Assembly (NCBI RefSeq): GCF_018403265.1
Contig: NZ_BOSI01000004.1
Coordinates: 186,001-250,000 of the forward strand
Origin: Paenibacillus sp. J31TS4
Lineage (GTDB): Bacteria > Bacillota > Bacilli > Paenibacillales > NBRC-103111
DNA length: 64,000 nucleotides
Direction: 5' to 3'
Positions 34,261 through 43,440 of the stretch are shown here, one piece after another (the stretch's first letter is position 1; each line of letters begins with the position of its first letter). Under the pieces are notes generated by a model. The model made no database searches, was not told where the DNA came from, and saw only the letters and a list, made by a program, of their open reading frames with translations. Made by a program: the position numbers and the translations under genes.

Positions 34261-35370
34261 ATGCGACTGATTACCAATCTTCAGGTGTACATGCTTTTCT
34301 CGCAAATCTTGTTCTCGACGACGATCGGCTTCTTCGTCAGTCCCCTGGTCGGGGAAGCCAAGTATATGGTCTGGGTATCCGTCATCCTCGGCTGCCTGCT
34401 CGGCCTGCTGCTCGCGTACGCCGCTCACCGGCTCAGCATGCGGCGGCCCAATCAATTGTTCTGGCGGTACGGGCGAGACATTTTGGGCAAATGGGTGCAT
34501 GTCCCGCTTATGCTGTTCGTCGTCCTGGTCAATCTGTTCGCCGCCGCCTTCATCCTGCGTCAGTTGATCGACTTTCTCGTCCAGATCTACCTGCCCGGCA
34601 CGCCTGACTGGGCGGTAGCCGCTCTGTTCGGGCTTTGCGTCGCACAGGCGGTTCGGGCCGGGCCCCTCACGTTTTTTCGCAGCGGCCAGGGCCTGTTCTT
34701 CTTCAGCATCGCCGCGGCGCTAACGATACCCTTGTTCGTTACGAGCTCGATCGAACGCGACATGCTGATCGCGTTCGTGACGAATGTCGACTTGCCGGGC
34801 ACGTGGAACGGGGCGATAACAATCGCGGGCCTGATCGGCGAGCTGGCCTACCTCGTCTACTTCTATCCCTACCTCGCCAAGCCGGGCAAAAACACTATGC
34901 GCGCGCTTGTCTGGGCGGGTATCACGGCGAGCTGTGTCATTCTGGCGAACTTTATTCCCACCATTCTGTTGTTCGGTCCCCAGCTGACGATGAGCCTGAC
35001 CTACCCGACGCTGGAACTGATCCGGTATTTGCGGGCCGGGGCGTTCCTTGAGAATCTCGATCCACTGCTCATCGTGTTCTGGCTGTCGAGCATCTTCTTC
35101 AAGATCGGGTTCTTCCTGCTCATCGCCGTGCAGGGGCTGACCCATCTGCTCGGACTGAACGATCACAAGCCGTTCTCGTACTCCATGGCCGCCTTCATGG
35201 TGTTCCTCTCGCTGATCATGCTGAAATCGACAGCCGAAATTATTGAAGTGATGGCGCATGGAGAAGCCGCCTTCCTGATGTTCCTGGGGCTGATCCCGGT
35301 GCTCTACCTGGCAGTCGACTCGCTGCGCTCCTTCCGGCGAAACAAAACTCCGGCCGCTTCGGATACGTGA
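34261..35370 (+). CDS. GerB-family spore germination permease-like protein (B subunit)
   Basis: A 369-residue integral membrane protein with about ten predicted helices of the APC-type spore permease family (NLQVYMLFSQILFSTTIGFF, GAITIAGLIGELAYLVYFYP, AFLENLDPLLIVFWLSSIFF). The B subunit binds the germinant. GAGGAGG is just upstream of the ATG at 34261; a longer frame upstream is not used. It closes the operon. Confidence 0.93.
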   Translation: MRLITNLQVYMLFSQILFSTTIGFFVSPLVGEAKYMVWVSVILGCLLGLLLAYAAHRLSMRRPNQLFWRYGRDILGKWVHVPLMLFVVLVNLFAAAFILRQLIDFLVQIYLPGTPDWAVAALFGLCVAQAVRAGPLTFFRSGQGLFFFSIAAALTIPLFVTSSIERDMLIAFVTNVDLPGTWNGAITIAGLIGELAYLVYFYPYLAKPGKNTMRALVWAGITASCVILANFIPTILLFGPQLTMSLTYPTLELIRYLRAGAFLENLDPLLIVFWLSSIFFKIGFFLLIAVQGLTHLLGLNDHKPFSYSMAAFMVFLSLIMLKSTAEIIEVMAHGEAAFLMFLGLIPVLYLAVDSLRSFRRNKTPAASDT

Positions 35371-35486
35371 TTCCGTGCCCTTGCTGGAAGGCCCGCCCAT
35401 TTGTGCCAGGGCACGCCGTTGCGATACACTAGCAGGTATCAGTGGCTCGTCCCATTCAGCTTATTCGCGATAAAGGAGTGTTGAGC

Positions 35487-36206
35487 ATGGACTTCAGAAA
35501 CAAGACCGCCATTATTACCGGTGCCGGCAAAGGAATCGGCAAAGCAGCGGCGGAGGCGCTCGCCAAGGAAGGCGTTCGCCTCGGCCTGGTTGCTCGCACC
35601 CGCGCCGATCTGGAGGCGCTACAGGGAGAATTAAAGACGGAGTACGGCGTCGACGTTTATTGGGCGACCGCGGACGTGGCAAGCGAGGAAGAGGTCAACT
35701 CGGCCATCGGCCAGCTGATCGGCCAGCTGGGCACGGTCGATATCCTTATTAACAACGCCGGCATCGCCCAATTCGGCACGGTGATGGAGATGGATCCGGC
35801 CGACTGGCAGCGCATCCTGCAGGTGAACATGATGGGAACCTACTACGTCACGCGGGCCGTGCTGCCTTCGATGCTGGAGCGCAAGTCCGGCACCATTCTC
35901 AACGTCGCGTCGACCGCCGGCGAAAAGGGCTTCGCGACCGGCTCGGCCTACTGCGCATCCAAATTCGCTGTGCTTGGCTTCACCGAGTCGCTGCTGCAGG
36001 AGGTCCGCAAGTCGAACATCCGCGTCACCGCCCTGACGCCAAGCACCGTGAACACGGATCTCGCAGTCAACGCAGGACTCAAAATCGGCGAGGAAGACCG
36101 GATGATGCAGCCTGAGGACGTGGCTGAGCTTATCCTGGCGACGCTGCGTCTGCCGGAACGGGTCTTCGTCAAGACGGCCGGGATCTGGACCACGAACCCG
36201 CAATAG
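35487..36206 (+). CDS. SDR family 3-ketoacyl-ACP reductase-like oxidoreductase
   Basis: A 239-residue short-chain dehydrogenase of the FabG-like group near YoxD. It shows TGAGKGIGKAAA (cofactor loop), NNAGIAQFG, the catalytic Ser (NVASTAGEKG) and YCASKFA. It probably reduces a ketone or ketoacyl substrate with NAD(P)H. The start at 35487 is supported by AAAGGAG 9 nt upstream. It stands alone; the true substrate is not indicated. Confidence 0.9.
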   Translation: MDFRNKTAIITGAGKGIGKAAAEALAKEGVRLGLVARTRADLEALQGELKTEYGVDVYWATADVASEEEVNSAIGQLIGQLGTVDILINNAGIAQFGTVMEMDPADWQRILQVNMMGTYYVTRAVLPSMLERKSGTILNVASTAGEKGFATGSAYCASKFAVLGFTESLLQEVRKSNIRVTALTPSTVNTDLAVNAGLKIGEEDRMMQPEDVAELILATLRLPERVFVKTAGIWTTNPQ

Positions 36207-36278
36207 CCTGTTGAAGCCGGGGTCCGGCCGCCGGCGGCCGGACCGTCTCACGGCACTGGCGGATATCCCCCTGCTAAA

Positions 36279-36306
36279 TTGACCTATCGAGGTTTTTCGA
36301 TACAAT
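36279..36306 (+). promoter_or_regulatory. Promoter with internal palindrome overlapping the ArsR-type gene start
   Basis: TTGACC (36279-36284), 16 bp, TACAAT (36301-36306). The spacer contains TATCGA-N6-TCGATA, a perfect inverted repeat (36285-36302). The -10 box overlaps the first ATG (36305), and the expected start of transcription falls on or next to the second ATG (36314), which suggests leaderless mRNA. Confidence 0.6.
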
Positions 36307-36616
36307 GGATCGTATGGACCCTATTCTCATCTTCAAAGCGTTATCCAACGAAACAAGATTGCGAATCCTCTCTTGGCTCAAGGAGCCCGAGAAGCATTTC
36401 CCTGTTCACGAGGGAGGAGACGGACTGTCGCTCGGCGTATGCGTCAGCCATATCCAGGAGAAAGCCGGATTGTCCCAGTCGACCGTCTCCCACTATCTGC
36501 TCCTGCTCCAGCGGGCCGGCCTGGTCGAAGCGGCGCGGCGCGGCCAGTGGACCTATTACCGCCGCAACGAGCGAACGCTTCGGGAGCTGGCCGCCTTCAT
36601 CGGCGAGCAGGTGTGA
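36305..36616 (+). CDS. ArsR-family winged-helix regulator
   Basis: A 103-residue regulator: LIFKALSNETRLRILSWL, a loop with VCVSHIQEKAGLSQSTVSHY (recognition helix) and GQWTYYRRNERTL wing. It lacks the usual CxC metal site, though a single Cys lies in the first third. Two ATGs (36305 and 36314) are possible; the promoter position makes 36314 likely if the mRNA is leaderless. It probably represses itself and perhaps the following flavin oxidoreductase gene. Confidence 0.9.
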   Translation: MDRMDPILIFKALSNETRLRILSWLKEPEKHFPVHEGGDGLSLGVCVSHIQEKAGLSQSTVSHYLLLLQRAGLVEAARRGQWTYYRRNERTLRELAAFIGEQV

Positions 36617-36681
36617 CGGAGGGCGGCGAGCGGCGGGCGGTTTCCACGGGAGGAAGCGCGGCCGTTTCGCCGAGCCTTCTA

Positions 36682-36715
36682 CTCATATCTAGAATGTTCG
36701 ATATCTAGATATGAG
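36682..36715. promoter_or_regulatory. 12-bp inverted repeat between the ArsR-type gene and the luciferase-like gene
   Basis: CTCATATCTAGA and TCTAGATATGAG (36682-36693 and 36704-36715) are perfect complements around a 10-bp spacer. There is no T-run, so an operator is more likely than a terminator. It lies 57 bp before the luciferase-like gene. Confidence 0.65.
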
Positions 36716-36771
36716 AACTGTCTACCCGTAACGGCCTTTTCTTCCCCATTACTATCCTAGGAGGGATCCTC

Positions 36772-37785
36772 ATGGTTCCATTATCCATACTCGATCTGGC
36801 CCCCATCACAGCGGGGGGCTCACCGGCGGAATCGCTGCGGCGCTCGCTCGAGCTCGCCCAGCATGCCGAGCGGTGGGGCTACCGCCGGTTTTGGCTGGCG
36901 GAGCATCACAACATGCCCGGCATCGCCAGCTCGGCGACGTCCGTCGTCATCGGGCATGTCGCCGCCGGCACCAAGACGATCCGCGTCGGCTCCGGCGGCA
37001 TCATGCTGCCAAATCACGCCCCGCTCGTCATCGCCGAGCAATTCGGCACGCTCGAGTCGCTCTTCCCCGGGCGGATCGACCTCGGCCTCGGCCGTGCGCC
37101 GGGCTCCGATCAGATGACGGCCCGAGCGCTGCGGCGCGGGCTCGGCAGCGACGGCAGCGACTTCCCCGCGCAGCTCGAAGAGCTGCGCGCCTACTTCCAC
37201 CCGGCCGCCCACAGCGCTCCGACGTCCCGCGTGCGGGCTATCCCGGGCGAGGGCCTCTCGATCCCGATCTGGCTGCTCGGCTCAAGCGGGTTCAGCGCCC
37301 GGCTCGCCTCCCAGCTGGGGCTTCCGTTCGCGTTCGCGAGCCATTTTGCCCCGGACTATCTGCTGCCGGCGCTCGATCTGTACCGGAGCGGCTTCCAGCC
37401 GTCCGACGACCTCTCGGAGCCGCACGCTATGGTGGCGGTCAACATCATCGCCGCAGACAGCGATGAGGAAGCCCGGAGACTCGCAACCTCGCAGCAGCAG
37501 CAGTTCCTGAACCTGATCCGGGGAAGGACAGGTCCACTGCTGCCGCCGGTGGACAGCATGGCCCCGCTGTGGTCGGAGCAGGAGGAGATGCTCGTCCGCA
37601 AGACGCTCGGCTATACGATCGCCGGCACCAAGGAGACCATCAAGCGTCAGCTCCCGCTCGTGCTCCAAGAGACGGGTGCCGACGAGCTGATCGTCGCCGC
37701 CCAGATCTACGACCCCGAAGCCCGGCTCCATTCATACGAGCTGCTGGCCGAGGCCAAGCGCGAGATGGAAGCCGAGCCCGCTTAA
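36772..37785 (+). CDS. Luciferase-like (LLM class) flavin-dependent oxidoreductase, MsnO8/YwcH-type
   Basis: A 337-residue TIM-barrel monooxygenase. [60 protein letters not shown] and [16 protein letters not shown] are standard for the MsnO8/YwcH subgroup. It uses FMNH2 or FMN; substrate unknown. AGGAGGG lies before the ATG. It follows the ArsR-type gene and the large inverted repeat, so regulated expression is likely. Confidence 0.93.
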   Translation: MVPLSILDLAPITAGGSPAESLRRSLELAQHAERWGYRRFWLAEHHNMPGIASSATSVVIGHVAAGTKTIRVGSGGIMLPNHAPLVIAEQFGTLESLFPGRIDLGLGRAPGSDQMTARALRRGLGSDGSDFPAQLEELRAYFHPAAHSAPTSRVRAIPGEGLSIPIWLLGSSGFSARLASQLGLPFAFASHFAPDYLLPALDLYRSGFQPSDDLSEPHAMVAVNIIAADSDEEARRLATSQQQQFLNLIRGRTGPLLPPVDSMAPLWSEQEEMLVRKTLGYTIAGTKETIKRQLPLVLQETGADELIVAAQIYDPEARLHSYELLAEAKREMEAEPA

Positions 37786-37940
37786 CCGCGGCTGGGTAGG
37801 GGCGGAGGAAAATCCTCTCCCGGCCGTCCGCGTGCAATCAGCGGTTTTGCCGAACCGGCGCCCCCGATGCCGAAAATGCCCGGAACGTGCTACACTAATG
37901 GGTAGCAAGCTTGGATAGAACCTACGAAGGGATGAAGGAT

Positions 37941-39173
37941 ATGAAAGAGGAATTGATTGCACGTTTCACCTCCTACGTCAAAGTGGATACCCAATCCGAC
38001 GAAAGCAGCGAGACGTGCCCGTCCACACCCGGGCAGCTGACGCTCGCCCGCATGCTCGTGGAGGAGCTCCGGGAGATCGGGATGCAGGACATCACCATAG
38101 ACGACAACGGATACGTCATGGCGACGCTGCCGGCCAACACGGACAAGGAGGTCCCCACGATCGGCTTCCTCGCCCACGTCGACACGGCGACCGATTTCAC
38201 TGGCAAGAACGTCAATCCTCAGCTGGTGGAGAATTACGATGGCGGCGACCTGGTACTGAACGAAGGGCTTAACGTCGTTCTGTCGCCCCGCGAATTTCCG
38301 GAGCTGGCCGGCTACAAGGGCCACACCCTCATCACGACGGACGGCACGACGCTACTCGGCGCGGACAACAAAGCCGGCGTCGCCGAGATCATGACCGCGA
38401 TGGCGTACCTCATCCATCATCCGGAGATCAAGCACGGCCGCATCCGCGTCGCCTTCACCCCAGACGAAGAGATCGGCCGCGGACCGCACCGCTTCGACGT
38501 AGCGGCCTTCGACGCTAAGTTCGCCTACACGATGGACGGCGGGCCGCTCGGGGAGCTGGAGTACGAGAGCTTTAACGCCGCGTCCGCCAAGCTGACGTTC
38601 AAGGGCACCAATGTGCACCCCGGCACCGCCAAGGGCAAGATGGTCAACTCGACAAAGATCGCCATGGCATTCAACAGCCGGCTGCCGGTCCAAGAGGCGC
38701 CGGAGCATACCGAAGGATACGAAGGCTTCTATCATCTGAACTCCATCAAGGGAGACGTTGAACGGACCGAGCTGCGCTACATCATCCGTGACCACGACCG
38801 GGAGAAGTTCAACGCCCGCAAGGCGACGATGGAGCGAATTGCCGAGGAGCTCCGTGGCGAGTACGGACCGAACAGCGTCGAGCTGGAGATGAAGGACCAA
38901 TACTACAACATGCGCGAGAAGATCGAGCCGGTCAAGGAAATCGTCGACATTGCCGAGCAGGCGATGCGCAGCCTCGGGATCGAGCCGATCATCAAGCCGA
39001 TCCGCGGGGGGACCGACGGCTCCCAGCTGTCGTTCATGGGCCTTCCCACGCCGAACATCTTTACCGGCGGCGAGAACTATCACGGCAAATTCGAGTACAT
39101 ATCGGTGGACAACATGCTGAAGGCGATCCAGGTGATCGTCGAGATCGTCCAGCGGTTCGAGCGGCAAGCCTAA
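37941..39173 (+). CDS. pepT: Peptidase T (tripeptide aminopeptidase)
   Basis: A 410-residue M20B metallopeptidase that removes N-terminal residues from tripeptides in the cytoplasm. Motifs: [11 protein letters not shown] (first zinc ligand), [21 protein letters not shown], the dimerisation domain with [16 protein letters not shown], and the C-terminal [20 protein letters not shown] with YHGKFEY. Length matches the family. The start at 37941 has GAAGGG 9 nt upstream; earlier ATGs lack spacing. Confidence 0.96.
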   Translation: MKEELIARFTSYVKVDTQSDESSETCPSTPGQLTLARMLVEELREIGMQDITIDDNGYVMATLPANTDKEVPTIGFLAHVDTATDFTGKNVNPQLVENYDGGDLVLNEGLNVVLSPREFPELAGYKGHTLITTDGTTLLGADNKAGVAEIMTAMAYLIHHPEIKHGRIRVAFTPDEEIGRGPHRFDVAAFDAKFAYTMDGGPLGELEYESFNAASAKLTFKGTNVHPGTAKGKMVNSTKIAMAFNSRLPVQEAPEHTEGYEGFYHLNSIKGDVERTELRYIIRDHDREKFNARKATMERIAEELRGEYGPNSVELEMKDQYYNMREKIEPVKEIVDIAEQAMRSLGIEPIIKPIRGGTDGSQLSFMGLPTPNIFTGGENYHGKFEYISVDNMLKAIQVIVEIVQRFERQA

Positions 39174-39189
39174 GCCGGGACTCGGACGG

Positions 39190-39309
39190 CACTTTTCTCC
39201 CCCATCCCAGGCCAAAAAGCCGGAACAGGTGACGAACAATCTCAAAACGCTGGATATAGAACTCACGGCAGAGGAAGCGGAAGCGACCAGCGAGATTTTC
39301 CGGGATTAA
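39190..39309 (+). pseudogene. 3' remnant of an aldo/keto reductase gene
   Basis: Downstream of pepT the sequence encodes SPIPG, then after a two-base loss KKPEQVTNNLKTLDIELT and AEEAEATSEIFRD before TAA. This is the conserved C-terminal end of aldo/keto reductases (IPGAKKPEQVxxNLxALDxxLT). The remainder of the gene is missing, replaced by pepT. It is a decayed fragment. Confidence 0.7.
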
Positions 39310-39340
39310 GCTGGCCGGTACCGGACCAGCCGAGTCTAAG

Positions 39341-39367
39341 ACAGGCGCCCTTGCTGGGGCGCCTGTT
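39341..39367 (+). terminator. Terminator after the reductase remnant
   Basis: ACAGGCGCC/GGCGCCTGT perfect stem with TTTGC following; probably served the lost aldo/keto reductase gene and now pepT. Confidence 0.7.
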
Positions 39368-39446
39368 TGCGCTGCCTTCCTACCGTGTATTCTTCGGTAA
39401 CGGATCGGGCCGGGTGTGTCCCCCCGCCCACCTCCCGGCCGGCTCT

Positions 39447-39572
39447 GCTGTCGTCCCTCTCCTGGCGTTCATCTCTTGGCAGCTTGCTGGGTATCCCCTC
39501 ACTTGGCGTTCATCTCTCGGCGGCTCTGCTGGGTGTCCCCTCTCTTGGCAGCGTTCCTCTCTTGGCACCTCC
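39447..39572 (+). repeat. Three tandem copies of a 39-45 bp repeat
   Basis: Units at 39447-39485, 39486-39527 and 39528-39572 share GCTG, CCCTCxCxTGGC, GTTCxTCTCT and TGGC/CGGC blocks in the same order with small length differences. No gene is supported in 39368-39755. Confidence 0.65.
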
Positions 39573-39585
39573 GCTATGTCTTTAC

Positions 39586-39610
39586 TTAAGTATAGTTAAA
39601 GCATACTTAA
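39586..39610. promoter_or_regulatory. 8-bp inverted repeat before the SDR gene
   Basis: TTAAGTAT-N9-ATACTTAA, perfect, in an AT-rich block that also has a further TTTACTTAA copy at about 39622. The arrangement resembles sites of MarR/HxlR-type repressors (AGTA..TACT). No regulator is adjacent. Confidence 0.5.
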
Positions 39611-39755
39611 AAAGGTTTAAATTTACTTAATTAAAAGGGAGGTCTAAACTATTGATATCGGCCCTTGCAGCGACGGACGGACAACGGTTCGCCGCGAGGA
39701 CCGGATACCCCTGCAAGGGGACGGGCACCCAGCCCGCAATAAGGAGGCAACCACT

Positions 39756-40502
39756 ATGACAAAACGCGTAGCCGTCATTACCGGCGGAGCAAGCGGTATC
39801 GGAAGAGAAACCTGCCTGCAGTTTGCCCGCAAGGGCGACCGGGTCGTCGTCGCGGACTTCAATGAAGCCGCCGGACGTGAAACGGTCGAAATGATCGAGG
39901 CGGAGGGCGGAGAAGCCATCTTTATCCAAGTCGACGTATCCAAGCAAGAGAGCGTGAATGCCCTCGTCGACCAAGCCGTACAAGCATACGGCCGAATCGA
40001 CGTCATGTTCAATAACGCAGGGATCGGCGGCGCCGGTCCGGTACTGAGCCAGAACATGGACCTGTATCACCGGACGATCGCGGTCAACCAGCACGGCGTC
40101 GCTTACGGCATTATGGCGGCCGGCAACAAAATGAAGGAGCTCGGCATCCGCGGCGTCATCATCAACACCGCCTCGGTCTTCGGCTTCCTGGCGTCGCCCG
40201 GCACCTTTGCTTACCATGCGACCAAAGGCGCCGTGATCATGATGAGCAAGTCTGCCGCCCTCGAGCTGGCTCCGCACGGCATCCGGGTCGTGGCAGTCGC
40301 ACCTGGCGCCGTCGATACGCCTATTATCCAGGGGTACAAGGACGCCGGCATGATCGACAGCATGCGCCAGAAGGTGATGGGCGGCGAGCTGACCAAACCC
40401 GAGACCGTCGCCAAGTCGGTCTATCTCGTTTCGCTGGACGAAGCGGAAGCGATTAACGGCAGCGTCGTCATGGTCGACCAAGGCTACGCTTCCTTCAAAT
40501 AA
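39756..40502 (+). CDS. SDR family oxidoreductase
   Basis: A 248-residue classical short-chain dehydrogenase: ITGGASGIGRETC, VVVADFNEAAGR, NNAGIGGAGP, NTASVFGFLASPGTFAYHAT with the Tyr/Lys pair, and VMVDQGYASFK at the end. ADF after the second strand suggests NAD preference. AAGGAGG precedes the ATG. It is monocistronic with its own terminator and a candidate operator upstream. Substrate unknown. Confidence 0.92.
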   Translation: MTKRVAVITGGASGIGRETCLQFARKGDRVVVADFNEAAGRETVEMIEAEGGEAIFIQVDVSKQESVNALVDQAVQAYGRIDVMFNNAGIGGAGPVLSQNMDLYHRTIAVNQHGVAYGIMAAGNKMKELGIRGVIINTASVFGFLASPGTFAYHATKGAVIMMSKSAALELAPHGIRVVAVAPGAVDTPIIQGYKDAGMIDSMRQKVMGGELTKPETVAKSVYLVSLDEAEAINGSVVMVDQGYASFK

Positions 40503-40529
40503 ATAGAACTCTTGTTTCCCTCATGGAGC

Positions 40530-40560
40530 AGCCGCCTGAACAGGCGGCTCTTTTTTTTTT
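40530..40560 (+). terminator. Terminator of the SDR gene
   Basis: AGCCGCCTG/CAGGCGGCT with AA loop followed by C and ten T residues. Confidence 0.95.
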
Positions 40561-40611
40561 GCACAAAGCTATGTTTCACTAAAATGTGATTTTCAAGAAG
40601 AGAAGGAGTCT

Positions 40612-41040
40612 TCATCGGCTCCTTCTCTCTTCCATTAGTGCCTTTAGAATCTTCTCTTTGGTTTGGCTTAATCGTTTTTCGGCACCGTGCGGGTGCAGTG
40701 GTTCGCTCCAGGCAAATCCATCGCCTTCATACCTTGGAATGAGATGCATATGGTAATGGGTCAGATCGTTAAATTTCCCTCCATTTTGACAAATGGTTAT
40801 CCCATCAGGGCTAAACAATTTCTTCAAGACAATGGAGAGTTTTTGGGAAGCATCCATGATAGCATAAGCAGTCTGAGACTCCATTTCTTCGACATCCCCA
40901 TAATGGTTTTTGGGGAGGATCAGGATGTGCCCTTCATTAAACGGAGCGATATCAAGCACACAAGCAATCCGTTCGTTTTCAAAAACAAGATTCAGGTTGG
41001 GCTCCATTCCGTTAGCGATTCTACATCCCAGGCATTCCAT
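40612..41040 (-). CDS. HIT family protein
   Basis: A 142-residue histidine-triad protein with the motif HYHMHLIP near residue 100 and an N-terminal CxxC (MECLGCRIANG) that may bind zinc. HIT proteins hydrolyse nucleoside phosphoramidates or dinucleotides. The start at 41040 is chosen because GGAGGG lies 6 nt upstream. Codon use is less GC-rich than neighbours. A 10-bp inverted repeat (40599-40628) straddles the stop codon. Divergent from the LysR gene. Confidence 0.92.
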   Translation of the reverse strand: MECLGCRIANGMEPNLNLVFENERIACVLDIAPFNEGHILILPKNHYGDVEEMESQTAYAIMDASQKLSIVLKKLFSPDGITICQNGGKFNDLTHYHMHLIPRYEGDGFAWSEPLHPHGAEKRLSQTKEKILKALMEERRSR

Positions 41041-41174
41041 GAACAACCCTCCATCCTACAAGGCTATTTTCATAGTGAAACGATATCATATAGCCGGGCC
41101 GCCTTGCTCCGCTCAGGGCCATTGGCTATAGTGGCTATTAGGAAGATTCACGATCGACTGGAGGAAAAAGCCAT

Positions 41175-42077
41175 ATGCATCTGGAGCAGCTGGAATGTAT
41201 CGTGGAGGTGGCCAAAACCGGCTCCCTGACAGGCGCTGCGAGCAATCTGAACATTACCCTCTCCGCCGTCAGCCAGTCCATCTCGGGGCTCGAGTCGGAG
41301 CTCGGCGTCGTCCTGTTCACACGATCCCGGCAAGGCTCGACTCCCACGGTAGAGGGCCGGCGCATCATCCGCCGGGCGATCGAGGTGGTCAGCAAGCTGC
41401 AGGAGCTTCGGGACGAAGCCGCCGCCGTCACCAATACCCAGAGCGGCGAGATCCGGCTCGCGTCCATCCCCGGCCCGCTGTCCGTCGTCCTGGAATCGCT
41501 GATGGCGTTCAAGCATGATTATCCGAACATTCGGATCGAGATTTTGGAGGACGGCACCCAGGAAATTCTCGAGGGCATCCGGCACAATCGGATCGACCTC
41601 GGGCTGACCGTGCTGACCGAGGAGCAGGCGGATCGGCTCGAAGGCTTGATCTTCGGCAAGCTGATGGAAGTGCGGCTCGTCGTAGCGGTCAACCGCCAAT
41701 CGCCTCTGCGCTTCCATCACACGGTCGCCCCCGAAGAACTCGCCGCCTTGCCGCTTGTGCTGTACAAGGACGAATCGGTCAGCGCCTATCTCAAGCAGCT
41801 CGAGGAGAAAGCAGGGCCGATGAACGTCCTGTTCTCGACCAACCACACCGAGACGATCCGCCGGGCGGTTCTGGAAGGCTTGGCCGCCACCGTCGGGCTA
41901 GACTTCTCCTTTCGGGGAGCCGGAAGCGATCTCGTCACGCTTCCGCTGGCCGCACCGGGGCCGATACCGCCGCGCTACCTCGGCTGGCTGCGCTCCGCCG
42001 ACAAGCACTTCTCCAACGCCTCCCGCCTCCTGATCGACAAGGTCCGCTACGAGCTGGAGACGATGCAGCCGACCTGA
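41175..42077 (+). CDS. LysR-family transcriptional regulator
   Basis: A 300-residue LysR regulator: N-terminal winged helix (LECIVEVAKTGSLTGAASNL, then LSAVSQSISGLESELGVVLF) and a periplasmic-binding-fold sensor domain from about residue 90. TGGAGG lies before the ATG. It is divergent from the HIT gene, its nearest possible target; the effector is unknown. Confidence 0.92.
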   Translation: MHLEQLECIVEVAKTGSLTGAASNLNITLSAVSQSISGLESELGVVLFTRSRQGSTPTVEGRRIIRRAIEVVSKLQELRDEAAAVTNTQSGEIRLASIPGPLSVVLESLMAFKHDYPNIRIEILEDGTQEILEGIRHNRIDLGLTVLTEEQADRLEGLIFGKLMEVRLVVAVNRQSPLRFHHTVAPEELAALPLVLYKDESVSAYLKQLEEKAGPMNVLFSTNHTETIRRAVLEGLAATVGLDFSFRGAGSDLVTLPLAAPGPIPPRYLGWLRSADKHFSNASRLLIDKVRYELETMQPT

Positions 42078-42129
42078 CCCTCCCCGCCCGGCCGGGGCTT
42101 GTACTCCGGCTTGCAGCCAATCATCAAAA

Positions 42130-42174
42130 AGGGGCTGTCCCGCCAGCGGATGGATCCGCTTCGGGGCAGCCCCT
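42130..42174. terminator. Bidirectional terminator between the LysR gene and des
   Basis: AGGGGCTGTCCCG/CGGGGCAGCCCCT arms with an inner GCGGAT/ATCCGC stem; T/A-rich flanks on both sides. Confidence 0.85.
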
Positions 42175-42189
42175 CTTTCTGATCCTGCG

Positions 42190-43215
42190 TCAAACCCCGG
42201 TGGTCTGAAGCTTGCGCTCCGCCGCCAGCCGCTTCAGTTCCTTGAAGCTGATGAAATCCTTGGTCGTCTCGTCCCAAATTCGGAACTTGAGCGATTTCAA
42301 GCTGGACAGGAGCGTAATGCCCTCCACCTCCTGGAACATCCGGTTCTTGTTGTGAACCGACTCCAGGTAGTAATTGGGCACACGCGGGCTTAGATGATGG
42401 ATGTGGTGGAATCCGATATTGCCGGTCAGCCAGTGCAGAATCCTCGGCAGCCGATAATAGGAGCTTCCCTGCAGCGCCGCCTTCACATAATCCCAATTCT
42501 CATCCTGCTCGTAATAGCCTTCCTCGAATTGATGCTGGACATAAAACAGCCAGATGCCCGACGCCCCCGATACGAAGAAGATCGGCGCTTGAATCAAGAC
42601 GTATGACTGCCAGCCGAGCAGCCAGCACAGCAGGCCGCCGATCGCCACGAGAGCAAAATTGGTCAAATAGGTATTGAAACGTTCCCGTAGGCCAGCCCGC
42701 TTGCGGTTGAAGCGGTAGTCGATCAGGAAGATATAGATCGGTCCGAGCCCGAACATGATGAACGGATTGCGGTATAGCCGGTAAGCGAGCCGCCGCAGAG
42801 GCGGCGCGTCCAAGTATTCGTTCACCGTCAGCGTCCATATGTCGCCGACGCCCCGCTTGGTCAGATTGCCGCTCGTCGCATGATGGACGGAGTGGCTGTG
42901 CCGCCACTGGTAGTACGGACAGAAGGTGAGAATGCCGGTGATCGTTCCGACGATCTCATTCGCCAGCTTGCTGCGAAAAAACGACTTGTGGCAGCAGTCA
43001 TGGAAGATGATGAACACCCGGATCAAGAAAACGCCGGCCGGGATCGCAAAAACAAGAGTCAGCCAATAAGAAAAAGATAGACTCCAATAGGCGAAAAACC
43101 AGAGCAGAAAGAAAGGAACCATCGTGTTGATTAGCTGCCACACACTGTGTTTCATGCGAGGCTTTTCGTAAGGCGCGATCTCTTTCCGCCATCCGCCCTT
43201 GTCCGGTGAAGTCAT
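42190..43215 (-). CDS. des: Acyl-lipid fatty acid desaturase (Des-type)
   Basis: A 341-residue membrane desaturase very similar in layout to Bacillus Des (delta-5). The three histidine boxes are HDCCH (about residue 72), HSVHHA (about 107) and HHIHH (about 275), with four membrane helices between. It introduces a cis double bond into phospholipid acyl chains, keeping membranes fluid in the cold. No desKR two-component genes are adjacent, unlike in B. subtilis. The ribosome site (GAGAGGAAG) is rather distant from the ATG. Confidence 0.94.
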   Translation of the reverse strand: MTSPDKGGWRKEIAPYEKPRMKHSVWQLINTMVPFFLLWFFAYWSLSFSYWLTLVFAIPAGVFLIRVFIIFHDCCHKSFFRSKLANEIVGTITGILTFCPYYQWRHSHSVHHATSGNLTKRGVGDIWTLTVNEYLDAPPLRRLAYRLYRNPFIMFGLGPIYIFLIDYRFNRKRAGLRERFNTYLTNFALVAIGGLLCWLLGWQSYVLIQAPIFFVSGASGIWLFYVQHQFEEGYYEQDENWDYVKAALQGSSYYRLPRILHWLTGNIGFHHIHHLSPRVPNYYLESVHNKNRMFQEVEGITLLSSLKSLKFRIWDETTKDFISFKELKRLAAERKLQTTGV

Positions 43216-43440
43216 TCTGATTCGATCTTCCTCTCTCGGTATCTATGGTGTGGTTCGGAGGCCTCGGCTGTCAGCCGCCCGGCATCCGCCTCTCTCCCAT
43301 TCTCTCACGGCCCTTCCTAGAAAGCTACTAGTAGTTTTCCCCCTTTTGTGGCTATCTCCCGAACCCGCTCCTTCCACAGGAAGACGGAAAGCTCCCGCCT
43401 GCCCGGGCTTGCCGGCTGCCTCACCAGCATGTCCCGCATC

